Below the pieces are notes generated by a model. The model ran no database searches. It was given only the letters and a program-made list of their open reading frames with translations, and was not told the DNA's origin. This document shows positions 1 through 6,669 of a stretch of DNA of 26,412 bases, one piece after another. The DNA comes from CBDVBZ01 sp965372355. GTDB taxonomy: Bacteria > Krumholzibacteriota > Krumholzibacteriia > WVZY01. A program made the translations under genes and the position numbers. The DNA lies in the NCBI GenBank assembly GCA_965372355.1, contig CBDVBZ010000043.1, forward strand, positions 1 through 26,412, read 5' to 3'. Numbering within the stretch: the stretch's first letter is position 1; every line of letters starts with the position of its first letter.

Positions 1-45
1 GGACAAGCACTTCCGGGACAAGCACTTCCGGGACAGGCTGCGTCC
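1..45. repeat. 15-bp tandem repeat, edge of an intergenic repeat cluster
   Basis: Two exact copies of a 15-mer (1-15 and 16-30, GGACAAGCACTTCCG) are followed by a third diverged unit (31-45). On the minus strand positions 37-25 read CCTGTCCCGGAAG, which matches the short repeats at 6610-6624 and 14071-14120 except for one or two bases. The array is cut by the window edge, so its full length is unknown. It lies in non-coding DNA just upstream of the arsenic gene. Function is unknown. Confidence 0.75.
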
Positions 46-79
46 AAAAGAGCGCCAGTTTTTTCTGTATGGGCTGCAA

Positions 80-110
80 TCGACATTTATTGTTACTAAC
101 ACGTTATACT
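80..110 (+). promoter_or_regulatory. Possible promoter of the arsN2-arsM fusion gene
   Basis: A TCGACA -35-like box (80-85) and a TATACT -10-like box (105-110) are separated by 19 bp, slightly longer than ideal. The predicted start of transcription would leave a short leader that contains the GGAGG ribosome site (120-124). Between the boxes, GTTAcTAAC (92-100) is a 9-bp palindrome that could bind a regulator. No ArsR gene is visible in the window, so control by arsenic is only a guess. Confidence 0.35.
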
Positions 111-132
111 CACGAGACTGGAGGTCCTCGTC

Positions 133-1464
133 ATGAAGCACCCGCCCAATTCCCAACCTGCAACCGGTCCGGCGGCAAACCCGGTCAATCGCCCGAGGAG
201 CGATCCGTGGTCGATCCGGGAAGCCCGTTCGGGTGATCTGGCGACTGTGGGACGACTGCTCGAACAGTCCGACCTTCCGATCGCAGGCGTCGAAGACCAC
301 TTCAAGGCCTCGTATACGGTGGCGGAATGCGCCGGGCAGGTTATCGGTTCTGTCGGCGTCGAGACGTACGGCCGCTACGGGCTGCTGCGCTCGCTTGTCG
401 TGGACCCCGAGTGGCGAAAGCAGGGTATCGGGCAGGTTCTGACGGAACACCGGCTTCGGTGGGCAAGACAACGCGGGCTCTCCGACGTTTTTCTCATCAC
501 AGTCGAGCCGACGTACTTTGACAGGTTTGGCTTTGAACCGCTCGCACGCGACTCGGTTCCCCAGGAGATTCGCAACTCCCCCGAGTACTCGGAGATCTGC
601 CTGGAGTCGGCCACCGTGATGACACTCTCACTCGAGAGTTCCGACGAGGATGTGCGCCAGGGTGTGAAGGATGTTTATGCCGCCATCGCGAGAGACGTCA
701 AGGTCAGGTCTGAGGGAAGCGAGGAGAAGTCTTCGTGCTGCGGCCCGGCCTGCTGCGGGACGGAGGAAAACACGATCTCGTCGAATCTCTACTCGGCCGG
801 TGAGCTGACGGAGATTCCGAATGCGGCGGGCCTGGCCTCGCTGGGGTGTGGCAATCCCACAGCCCTGGCTGAGCTCGAAGCCGGTGAGGTGGTCCTCGAT
901 CTCGGGTCGGGTGGAGGAATCGATGTTCTGCTGTCCGCGCGCCGCGTGGGCCCCACGGGCAAGGCGTACGGCCTCGATATGACAGATGAGATGCTCGATA
1001 TCGCCCGTCAGAATCAGAAGGCAGCCGGTGTCGAGAATGTCGAATTCCTCAAGGGAGAGATCGAGGCAATCCCGCTGCCCGACAATACGGTCGATGTGAT
1101 CCTGTCGAACTGTGTGATCAATCTGTCGACGGACAAACGCCGGGTGTTGGTGGAGGCGTTTCGTGTGCTTCGACCCGGGGGGCGTTTTGCCGTGTCGGAT
1201 GTTGTCGCGAAGGGAGACGTACCCGATTCAATCCGCCGCGACATCGAGCTGTGGGCGGGATGTATCGCCGGCGCGCTCGAGGACGAGGAGTATCGCAACT
1301 TGCTGAAGGAGGCCGGTTTCGAGGACATCGATGTGGAACCGACACGCATGTATACGGCCGAGGACATTGGCCTCGACAAATCCGCCGTAGCCGGTCCTCA
1401 AGGGGCTGCGCTCGACGGGATGTTTATGAGCGCTTTCATCCGGGCAACAAAGCCAAAACCTTGA
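133..1464 (+). CDS. arsM: ArsN2-like acetyltransferase fused to ArsM arsenite S-adenosylmethionine methyltransferase
   Basis: A 443-aa two-domain protein. Residues ~25-167 are a GNAT acetyltransferase of the ArsN2 type: RSLVVDPEW then RKQGIG (95-100, the acetyl-CoA loop RxxGxG), followed by YFDRFGFEP (128-136). Residues ~178-440 are ArsM, which methylates arsenite with SAM. They show the CC-x3-CC cluster (202/203, 207/208), SAM motif I LDLGSGGG (255-262), and the three single cysteines in the usual ArsM contexts: C239 (LGCGNP), C327 (SNCVINL) and C377 (AGCIAG). All expected As-binding cysteines are present, so the methyltransferase is probably active. The substrate of ArsN2-type acetyltransferases is not established; the related ArsN1 acetylates arsinothricin. 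The ATG is preceded by GGAGG (120-124) at 8 nt. An aminotransferase gene starts about 40 nt downstream on the same strand. The domain assignment is firm; a joint function for the two domains is inference. Confidence 0.93.
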   Translation: MKHPPNSQPATGPAANPVNRPRSDPWSIREARSGDLATVGRLLEQSDLPIAGVEDHFKASYTVAECAGQVIGSVGVETYGRYGLLRSLVVDPEWRKQGIGQVLTEHRLRWARQRGLSDVFLITVEPTYFDRFGFEPLARDSVPQEIRNSPEYSEICLESATVMTLSLESSDEDVRQGVKDVYAAIARDVKVRSEGSEEKSSCCGPACCGTEENTISSNLYSAGELTEIPNAAGLASLGCGNPTALAELEAGEVVLDLGSGGGIDVLLSARRVGPTGKAYGLDMTDEMLDIARQNQKAAGVENVEFLKGEIEAIPLPDNTVDVILSNCVINLSTDKRRVLVEAFRVLRPGGRFAVSDVVAKGDVPDSIRRDIELWAGCIAGALEDEEYRNLLKEAGFEDIDVEPTRMYTAEDIGLDKSAVAGPQGAALDGMFMSAFIRATKPKP

Positions 1465-1506
1465 GTAAGGTGCGGCCGCACGCGACGACCAAATGTGGGC
1501 ATCGCC

Positions 1507-2805
1507 ATGAATGAGCGGGACGAGCATAATCACCCCATCCACTTGAACCTGAACGTGCGCGGTCTGGCTCCCTCCGCGACGGTCGCGATCAACGATCGTT
1601 GCAACGAGCTCATCCGCCGGGGGCGGAGCATCACCAAACTGGGATTGGGTCAGTCGCCCTTTCCGGTGCCTGACACCGTCGTAGAGTGCTTGCGGCAGAA
1701 CGCCCACCGGAAGGACTACCTCCCCGTGCACGGGTTGTTCGAACTTCGCAGAGCCGTTGCGGAACATCATTGTAGAACCTTTGGCATTGAGTGCACCGCC
1801 GATGATGTGTTGATCGGCCCCGGTTCGAAGGAACTCATGTTTCTTTTGCAGCTCTGCTTCTATGGCGATCTCGTGATTCCGTCGCCGGCCTGGGTGTCCT
1901 ACGCCCCGCAGGCAAAGATCATCGGTCGGCACATCCACGTGCTTCCGACATCGATCGAGAACGATTACTATCCCACGGGGGATGAACTCGATGCGTTCTG
2001 CAGGCAGGATCACAGCCGTCCGCGAATACTGATTCTCAACTATCCCTCGAACCCAACGGGACGAACGCTGTCCCTAGAACGGCTCGCGGAACTCGCCGAA
2101 GTGGCGAGAAAACACCATGTCCTGGTTCTCTCGGATGAGATCTACGGCAAGGTGCACCACGAGGGTAAACATCGGTCGATCGTTCCCCTGTACCCGGAAG
2201 GTTCGATCTTCAGCGGCGGGTTGAGCAAATGGTGTGGGGCCGGTGGGTGGAGGCTGGGACTGTTTGTTTTTCCCAAACGGCTGCGCTGGCTACAGGATGC
2301 CATGACCGCGGTGGGCACCGAGACGTTTACGTCCACGAGTGCGCCGATACAGTACGCTGCCGTTCACGCCTTTCACGAGGGCCCCGAGATAAAGCGGTAC
2401 CTCCGGCACACGCGGCGAATACTAAAGGCCCTGGGCACGCTCCTCGTCCAACGCCTGCGGGAGGTGGGTGTGAAGGTGCTGCCCCCGGAGGGGGCTTTCT
2501 ATCTCTTTCCGGATTTCTCGCCGCTCGATGACAAGCTGCGCGGGCGCGGCATCGGCACGAGCGCCGAGATGTGCGAACAGCTGCTCGAGGACACGGGTGT
2601 TGCCATCCTGCCGGGCACCGATTTCGGGCGGCCCCCCGAGGAGCTCACCGCCAGGCTGGCGTACGTGGATTTCGACGGGGCGGCGGCGCTGCGAGCCTCC
2701 AAGGAAATCCCGCTGGACAGGGACCTGGAGGAGGACTTCGTCCGGGCTCGTTGCGAGCGAGTGGTCACAGCGGTCGACAGAGTCTGCGACTGGGCGAGCG
2801 GCTAG
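1507..2805 (+). CDS. Pyridoxal-phosphate aminotransferase, class I/II
   Basis: A 432-aa fold-type I aminotransferase. With numbering from the ATG at 1507, the PLP-binding landmarks are NYPSNPTG (178-185), SDEIYG (209-214) and the Schiff-base lysine K241 in SGGLSKW, with a following GGWRLG. A C-terminal arginine in TARLAYVDF is placed to bind the substrate carboxylate. The amino donor and acceptor cannot be read from the sequence. A GTG at 1495 would add four residues; neither start has a clear Shine-Dalgarno sequence. The gene follows the arsN2-arsM stop by 42 nt (30 nt for the GTG) and is probably cotranscribed. The last ~45 residues are an acidic and arginine-rich helical tail beyond the conserved core. 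A role in amino-acid metabolism is the default reading; a link with organoarsenicals is speculative. Confidence 0.9.
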   Translation: MNERDEHNHPIHLNLNVRGLAPSATVAINDRCNELIRRGRSITKLGLGQSPFPVPDTVVECLRQNAHRKDYLPVHGLFELRRAVAEHHCRTFGIECTADDVLIGPGSKELMFLLQLCFYGDLVIPSPAWVSYAPQAKIIGRHIHVLPTSIENDYYPTGDELDAFCRQDHSRPRILILNYPSNPTGRTLSLERLAELAEVARKHHVLVLSDEIYGKVHHEGKHRSIVPLYPEGSIFSGGLSKWCGAGGWRLGLFVFPKRLRWLQDAMTAVGTETFTSTSAPIQYAAVHAFHEGPEIKRYLRHTRRILKALGTLLVQRLREVGVKVLPPEGAFYLFPDFSPLDDKLRGRGIGTSAEMCEQLLEDTGVAILPGTDFGRPPEELTARLAYVDFDGAAALRASKEIPLDRDLEEDFVRARCERVVTAVDRVCDWASG

Positions 2806-2949
2806 ATCTCCAAAACTTCTGCTAGCCAAACCCTGTTTCGTCCTTCACTATGGCACGACTGTACTCGGTTTCTGAACCACGAACACAACCGTCCGAAGCG
2901 TGTGGCTCCAGCCAACACCCGTGTTGCTGCGAGCTACTCGGGAGGGGAC

Positions 2950-4050
2950 TTGGACGCCATAACGACTGGGCAGACGCGCGTTCGTCCATTGCTGCGTCTC
3001 GCAGTATTGTTGCTATTGCTCTACGTGTTCTTTGTCAGCATCTCGCTGATGGGTGCATCGTTCGAGTTTTTTGGCGAGGGATTCGCGGAGCGGCTTCTCT
3101 CAACAACGGCAAACCCGTTCGTTGGTCTTTTCATCGGTGTGCTCGCCACGAGTCTCGTGCAAAGCTCGTCGACGACGACATCGATGGTTGTCGCGCTGGT
3201 CGCCGGCGGAGCGCTCGATGTCACCCGTGCCATACCGATCATCATGGGGGCCAACATCGGGACGAGCGTCACCAACACGCTCGTGTCCGTCGGCCACATA
3301 TCGCGCCCCGATGAGTTCAAACGCGCCTTTGCAGCGGCGACCGTCCATGATTTTTTTAACGTGATTGCCGTTCTGGTGCTCTTCCCGCTCCAGCTGGGGA
3401 CCAATTTTCTCGGCCGAACGGCCTCAGTTGCTGCTACGGTCTTTAGAGAGGCCGGCGGGATGAACTTCACGAGCCCGCTCAAGATGATCGTCAAACCCTC
3501 GGTTGAGCTGATCGAACGGCTGGCGAGCGACAATGGCGTGGTCATACTGATTGTGTCGATCGTGCTTCTCTTTGTCGCGTTGCGATACATCGTCGTCAAT
3601 CTGAGGAAGCTCGTGATCGGGAGGGTGGAGGCCTTTTTTAGCGCGAGGCTTTTCAACAACGCGTTTCTAGCACTGCTCCTTGGGCTGGTCGTAACGGTGG
3701 CCGTCCAGAGCAGCTCGATCACGACGTCGCTCGCCGTGCCGCTAGCCGGGGCGGGGATCCTGACACTAATGCAGATATTCCCGTTCACACTGGGCGCCAA
3801 TGTCGGCACGACGATCACCGCAATGCTCGCCTCGCTGGTGACGGGCGATCCGGCGGCGGTCACGGTTGCGTTTGCCCATCTGTTTTTTAATATCTTTGGA
3901 ATAGTCATTATCTGGCCGATCCGGCGGCTTCCGGTTTTTCTTGCGACGAAGCTGGCCGAGTGGTCTCTCAAGTCGAAATTGATACCGGTTGCATATATCG
4001 CAATCGTCTTTTTTCTCATTCCCCTGATCTTGATCAGATTTGTGAGGTGA
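2950..4050 (+). CDS. Na/Pi-cotransporter family protein (NptA-like)
   Basis: A 366-aa inner-membrane protein with the internal duplication of Na/phosphate cotransporters. With numbering from TTG 2950, the two QSSS motifs (71-74 and 253-256) begin inverted halves, each followed by a GAN(I/V)GT loop (about 101-106 and 283-288). It should import inorganic phosphate with sodium. The TTG start is chosen because GGAGG lies at 2941-2945 and the protein then begins shortly before the first membrane helix; a GTG at 2902 would add 16 residues but has no ribosome site. The stop TGA overlaps the GAGGTGA ribosome site of the PhoU-domain gene, so the two are translationally linked. No clear Pho box was seen in the 144-bp upstream gap, which does contain short hairpins (2867-2878 and about 2900-2919). 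Confidence 0.9.
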   Translation: MDAITTGQTRVRPLLRLAVLLLLLYVFFVSISLMGASFEFFGEGFAERLLSTTANPFVGLFIGVLATSLVQSSSTTTSMVVALVAGGALDVTRAIPIIMGANIGTSVTNTLVSVGHISRPDEFKRAFAAATVHDFFNVIAVLVLFPLQLGTNFLGRTASVAATVFREAGGMNFTSPLKMIVKPSVELIERLASDNGVVILIVSIVLLFVALRYIVVNLRKLVIGRVEAFFSARLFNNAFLALLLGLVVTVAVQSSSITTSLAVPLAGAGILTLMQIFPFTLGANVGTTITAMLASLVTGDPAAVTVAFAHLFFNIFGIVIIWPIRRLPVFLATKLAEWSLKSKLIPVAYIAIVFFLIPLILIRFVR

Positions 4051-4056
4051 CGTTTT

Positions 4057-4737
4057 ATGTTCCGTTTCAAAGAACTCATCGAGCTGTGGCGATCGGACAA
4101 TCTGCTGACGCAGGCGCTCAACGACTCTTACGTGATGTTGGAAAGCACCGAAGAGATGTTTATCGAATCGGTCAAGTCCTTGCGCGAAAGCGACACCGGT
4201 GAGATGGGGATGGATGTGTACAAAAAGGATCAGATCGTCAACAAGTATCAGCGGGAGGTTCGAAGCAAGGTGCTCAAGCATCTTGCTATCACGGGTGGGG
4301 CGAACATCATACCCGGTTTGATCCTGACGAGTATCGTCATTGATATTGAGCGAATCGGGGACTACACAAAAAACATCAAAGATCTCGCGGTCGCCCACCC
4401 CAAGCGCTTGAACTGCGGGAGCTACGAGGAGGACATCCGCAAGATCGAGCAGGGAGTGGCCGGGTTGTTTAAAGAGGCGCTGCGGTCCTGGAAGGAGTCT
4501 GACAAGGTCACGGCGGGCAGGCTGATCAAGGACAACTGGTGGATGATCAGACGCGCCGACGAGCTCCTCGATGATCTGATCAGAGAGAGGGACGCATCGT
4601 TGAACCCGGGGGACGCGGTATCGACGGGGATGTACGCGAGGTTTCTAAAGAGGATTACCGCTCATCTGACCAACATGCTGACGAGCGTGGTCAACCCGTT
4701 CGAGTTTATCGGATATCACGCGGACGATGAGGTGTGA
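4057..4737 (+). CDS. PhoU-domain protein, partner of the Na/Pi cotransporter
   Basis: A 226-aa all-helical cytoplasmic protein. The first half carries the PhoU metal-binding signature ExxxDxxxN as E98, D102 and N106 in IERIGDYTKNI. In the second half the equivalent stretch is KRITAHLTN (198-206), where the acidic residues are replaced (E to K198, D to A202) while N206 remains. One metal site therefore looks intact and the other degenerate. In the family such proteins are often fused to or encoded beside NptA-type transporters and are thought to restrain phosphate uptake. ATG 4057 lies 6 nt after the transporter stop, with GAGGTGA at 4044-4050. It is convergent with the histidine kinase, leaving 44 bp in which I see no clear terminator. 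Confidence 0.88.
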   Translation: MFRFKELIELWRSDNLLTQALNDSYVMLESTEEMFIESVKSLRESDTGEMGMDVYKKDQIVNKYQREVRSKVLKHLAITGGANIIPGLILTSIVIDIERIGDYTKNIKDLAVAHPKRLNCGSYEEDIRKIEQGVAGLFKEALRSWKESDKVTAGRLIKDNWWMIRRADELLDDLIRERDASLNPGDAVSTGMYARFLKRITAHLTNMLTSVVNPFEFIGYHADDEV

Positions 4738-4781
4738 GTCTTTTGCGCATTCGGCGCGAGCAGACTCCGTGGGACACAGTG

Positions 4782-5624
4782 CTACCTGCCAGCGTCTTCT
4801 TCGAGGTTTCTGGGTAGACGAATCGTAAAAGTCGTGCCTTCGCCCTGCCGGCTCGACACATCCAATGTGCCTTTGTGTTTCTCGATGATACGAAGGCTGA
4901 TTGCCAGACCCAGACCCGTTCCGCCACCGACTCCTTTGGTCGTAAAGCCCGGCTCGAACACTTTGTCGAGATACTCCTTGGGAATCCCCTGACCGTCGTC
5001 GCTGATCGTGATCTGAACGTGCGTGTCATCGGCCGACGTCGCGATGCCGATCGTCCCCTCGCCGTCGATAGCATCGATGGCATTCGCGAGGATGTTCATA
5101 AACACCTGGTTCAACTCCTGTGGATAGCAATAGAAGGCAGGTACGGATCCGTATTCTCTGTTTACGGTGATTCGGCTCTTTGTTCTGTGATGCAGGAGCG
5201 TAAGCGTGCTGTCGAGCCCCTCGCGAATATCACTCATCGTGAGCCTGGACTCGTCGACGCGTGCGAACGTTTTGAGCCCCTTGACGATGCGGGTGATTCT
5301 CTTGCTGCCCTCGAGGGCGATCTCGACGTTTTCCCGGAGCAGCTGCATGGCCGTTTGATAGTGCCGGCTGGATACGATCGACTCCACACTGTCGGCTTTC
5401 TCGATCAGTTCCGCGAGCCTGTCCAGACAACGGCTCGACACGTCAGTGGCGCTCTTGACTGCCGCGACGGGGTTGTTGATCTCGTGGGCGACACCGGCAA
5501 CGAGATCACCGAGCGACGCCATCCTCTCTCTGGATACGAGCTGATTCCGCACGTCCCGGAGTTCACCGAGAACCTTCTCGAGTTCCTGACGTATTTCCGT
5601 CTCTTTGGTGGGTCTGTCCATCAT
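4782..5624 (-). CDS. Soluble sensor histidine kinase without sensor domain
   Basis: A 280-aa kinase with an N-terminal coiled-coil (residues ~5-35), a DHp helix with the phospho-acceptor H47 (GVAHEINNP), and a HATPase domain: N-box NILANAIDAI (177-186), G1 DDGQGIP (209-215), F-box FEPGFTTK (223-230) and G2 GGTGLGL (234-240). All catalytic boxes are present. There is no transmembrane helix, PAS, GAF or HAMP domain, so the signal must come through a partner or the coiled coil. No response regulator is encoded nearby, so it is an orphan. Two ATG codons (5624 and 5621) follow AGGAG (5630-5626); the second has the better spacing. It is divergent from the DUF547 gene, with a 143-bp gap between them in which no near-consensus promoter stands out. 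Confidence 0.92.
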   Translation of the reverse strand: MMDRPTKETEIRQELEKVLGELRDVRNQLVSRERMASLGDLVAGVAHEINNPVAAVKSATDVSSRCLDRLAELIEKADSVESIVSSRHYQTAMQLLRENVEIALEGSKRITRIVKGLKTFARVDESRLTMSDIREGLDSTLTLLHHRTKSRITVNREYGSVPAFYCYPQELNQVFMNILANAIDAIDGEGTIGIATSADDTHVQITISDDGQGIPKEYLDKVFEPGFTTKGVGGGTGLGLAISLRIIEKHKGTLDVSSRQGEGTTFTIRLPRNLEEDAGR

Positions 5625-5767
5625 GCTCCTTGCAACGTGTCTCGCCCGGCACCGCGAAAGTGTGTAAGATTATGGGGGTATCCGTCACGAATATACAACA
5701 AGGGCCGGGAGCATAAAACGTTCCGGGCACGGATTGCGCCCGGAGCAGAAAGGGAGGTGTAGCTTAA

Positions 5768-6547
5768 GTGACTATGTTAAAGATAGTTGGACTAATTGTT
5801 GGATTTCTGGTTGTCGCAGGCGGGGTGCCCCGTGCGGGTTCGAACGACGCCCACACCCTGTTCACGGATCTTCTGGGCGAAACCGTGGACGATGGCCGGG
5901 TGGACTATCGCGCCTTGTGCGAGGACGATCGTCTGGAAGCGTACATCGCCGGGCTTGCCGCGACGGATCCGAATGCGATCGCCGATGACGATGCCCGGTT
6001 CGCCTTCTGGATAAACGCCTACAACGCGTACACGCTCAAGGTCATATGCGACAACTACCCGGTCGAGAGTATCAGGGACCTCCACACGGGCGGCACGATC
6101 GTCGCTCACGTGATTAAGAAAACGGTCTGGGACAAACGGTTTGTTGTGATCGGGGGCGAGACGTTTAGCCTGAACGACGTCGAGCACAAGATCGTACGTC
6201 CGAGGTTCGAGGACCCGCGGGCGCACTACGCACTGGTATGCGCGGCAAAGTCTTGCCCGCCGCTGCGGTCAGAGGCTTACGAGGGCGGCAAGCTCGACGC
6301 ACAGCTGAATGACCAGGGGAAGATTTTTTTCGGTGAGCTGGAGAAGAACCATTTCGACCGCGAGCAAAGAATCGCGTATCTCTCGAAGATCATGGACTGG
6401 TACAGCGGTGATTTCGGAAAGAACGACGAGGAACTCCTGCTGTCTATCGCACCGTTTCTTGCCGAGCAATTGGCGGAGGACATCCGCTCCGACCCCGGCG
6501 CCTGGAAGATCAAGCACACGAAATACGACTGGAGTTTGAACGAGTAG
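5768..6547 (+). CDS. Exported DUF547-domain protein
   Basis: A 259-aa protein with an N-terminal signal sequence (hydrophobic residues ~3-20, likely cleavage near 23-26) and a DUF547 domain (~50-230). Family hallmarks are FWINAYNAYTL (80-90), LNDVEHKIVR (135-144) and HYALVCAAKSCPPLR (153-167) with C158 and C163. The reaction is unknown; the conserved N/Y, H and C residues suggest a hydrolase- or transferase-like active site, but no activity is established. It probably acts in the periplasm or cell envelope. The GTG start at 5768 is preferred over ATG 5774 because GGAGGTG (5753-5759) sits 8 nt upstream. The gene stands alone between a divergent kinase and a convergent glpD. Confidence 0.88.
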   Translation: MTMLKIVGLIVGFLVVAGGVPRAGSNDAHTLFTDLLGETVDDGRVDYRALCEDDRLEAYIAGLAATDPNAIADDDARFAFWINAYNAYTLKVICDNYPVESIRDLHTGGTIVAHVIKKTVWDKRFVVIGGETFSLNDVEHKIVRPRFEDPRAHYALVCAAKSCPPLRSEAYEGGKLDAQLNDQGKIFFGELEKNHFDREQRIAYLSKIMDWYSGDFGKNDEELLLSIAPFLAEQLAEDIRSDPGAWKIKHTKYDWSLNE

Positions 6548-6555
6548 TCGGAGGC

Positions 6556-6598
6556 GCGAGCGAAGCTCTTCATCCGGACCTTGCTCCGCTTCGCTCGC
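6556..6598. terminator. Inverted repeat downstream of the DUF547 gene
   Basis: GCGAGCGAAGC (6556-6566) pairs perfectly with GCTTCGCTCGC (6588-6598), an 11-bp stem with a 21-nt loop, starting 8 nt after the DUF547 stop. There is no T-run, so it is not a textbook intrinsic terminator, but its place between convergent genes suggests transcription termination or mRNA end protection. Confidence 0.5.
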
Positions 6599-6609
6599 CG
6601 CCGTTAGCC

Positions 6610-6624
6610 GCCTGTCCTGGAAGG
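6610..6624 (+). repeat. Dispersed short repeat, core CCTGTCCnGGAAG
   Basis: GCCTGTCCTGGAAGG differs by one base from the two exact 15-mers at 14071-14085 and 14106-14120, and resembles the minus-strand reading at 37-25. It lies between two hairpins in the convergent gap between the DUF547 gene and glpD. Function is unknown. Confidence 0.6.
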
Positions 6625-6633
6625 GAACGAAGT

Positions 6634-6668
6634 GGAGCGAGGGTTCTACGAAAGACCTCACTCGCTCC
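6634..6668. terminator. Inverted repeat at the 3' end of glpD
   Basis: GGAGCGAG (6634-6641) pairs with CTCGCTCC (6661-6668), 8 bp with a 19-nt loop. On the minus strand the stem begins right after the glpD stop codon (6672-6670). It has no T-run. A role as an end-of-operon hairpin is an inference from position. Confidence 0.45.
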
Positions 6669-6669
6669 C

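Noticed and set aside
1..30. Possible CRISPR-like direct repeats at the window start
   Set aside because: The 15-bp units are directly adjacent without spacers, so this is a simple tandem repeat.
2902..2949. GTG start for the Na/Pi transporter
   Set aside because: No ribosome site precedes it and the extra residues look non-coding; TTG 2950 has GGAGG upstream.
3021..4121. A 366-codon open frame on the minus strand
   Set aside because: It mirrors the Na/Pi transporter gene, whose duplicated QSSS motifs are unmistakable; the antisense product shows no recognisable domain.
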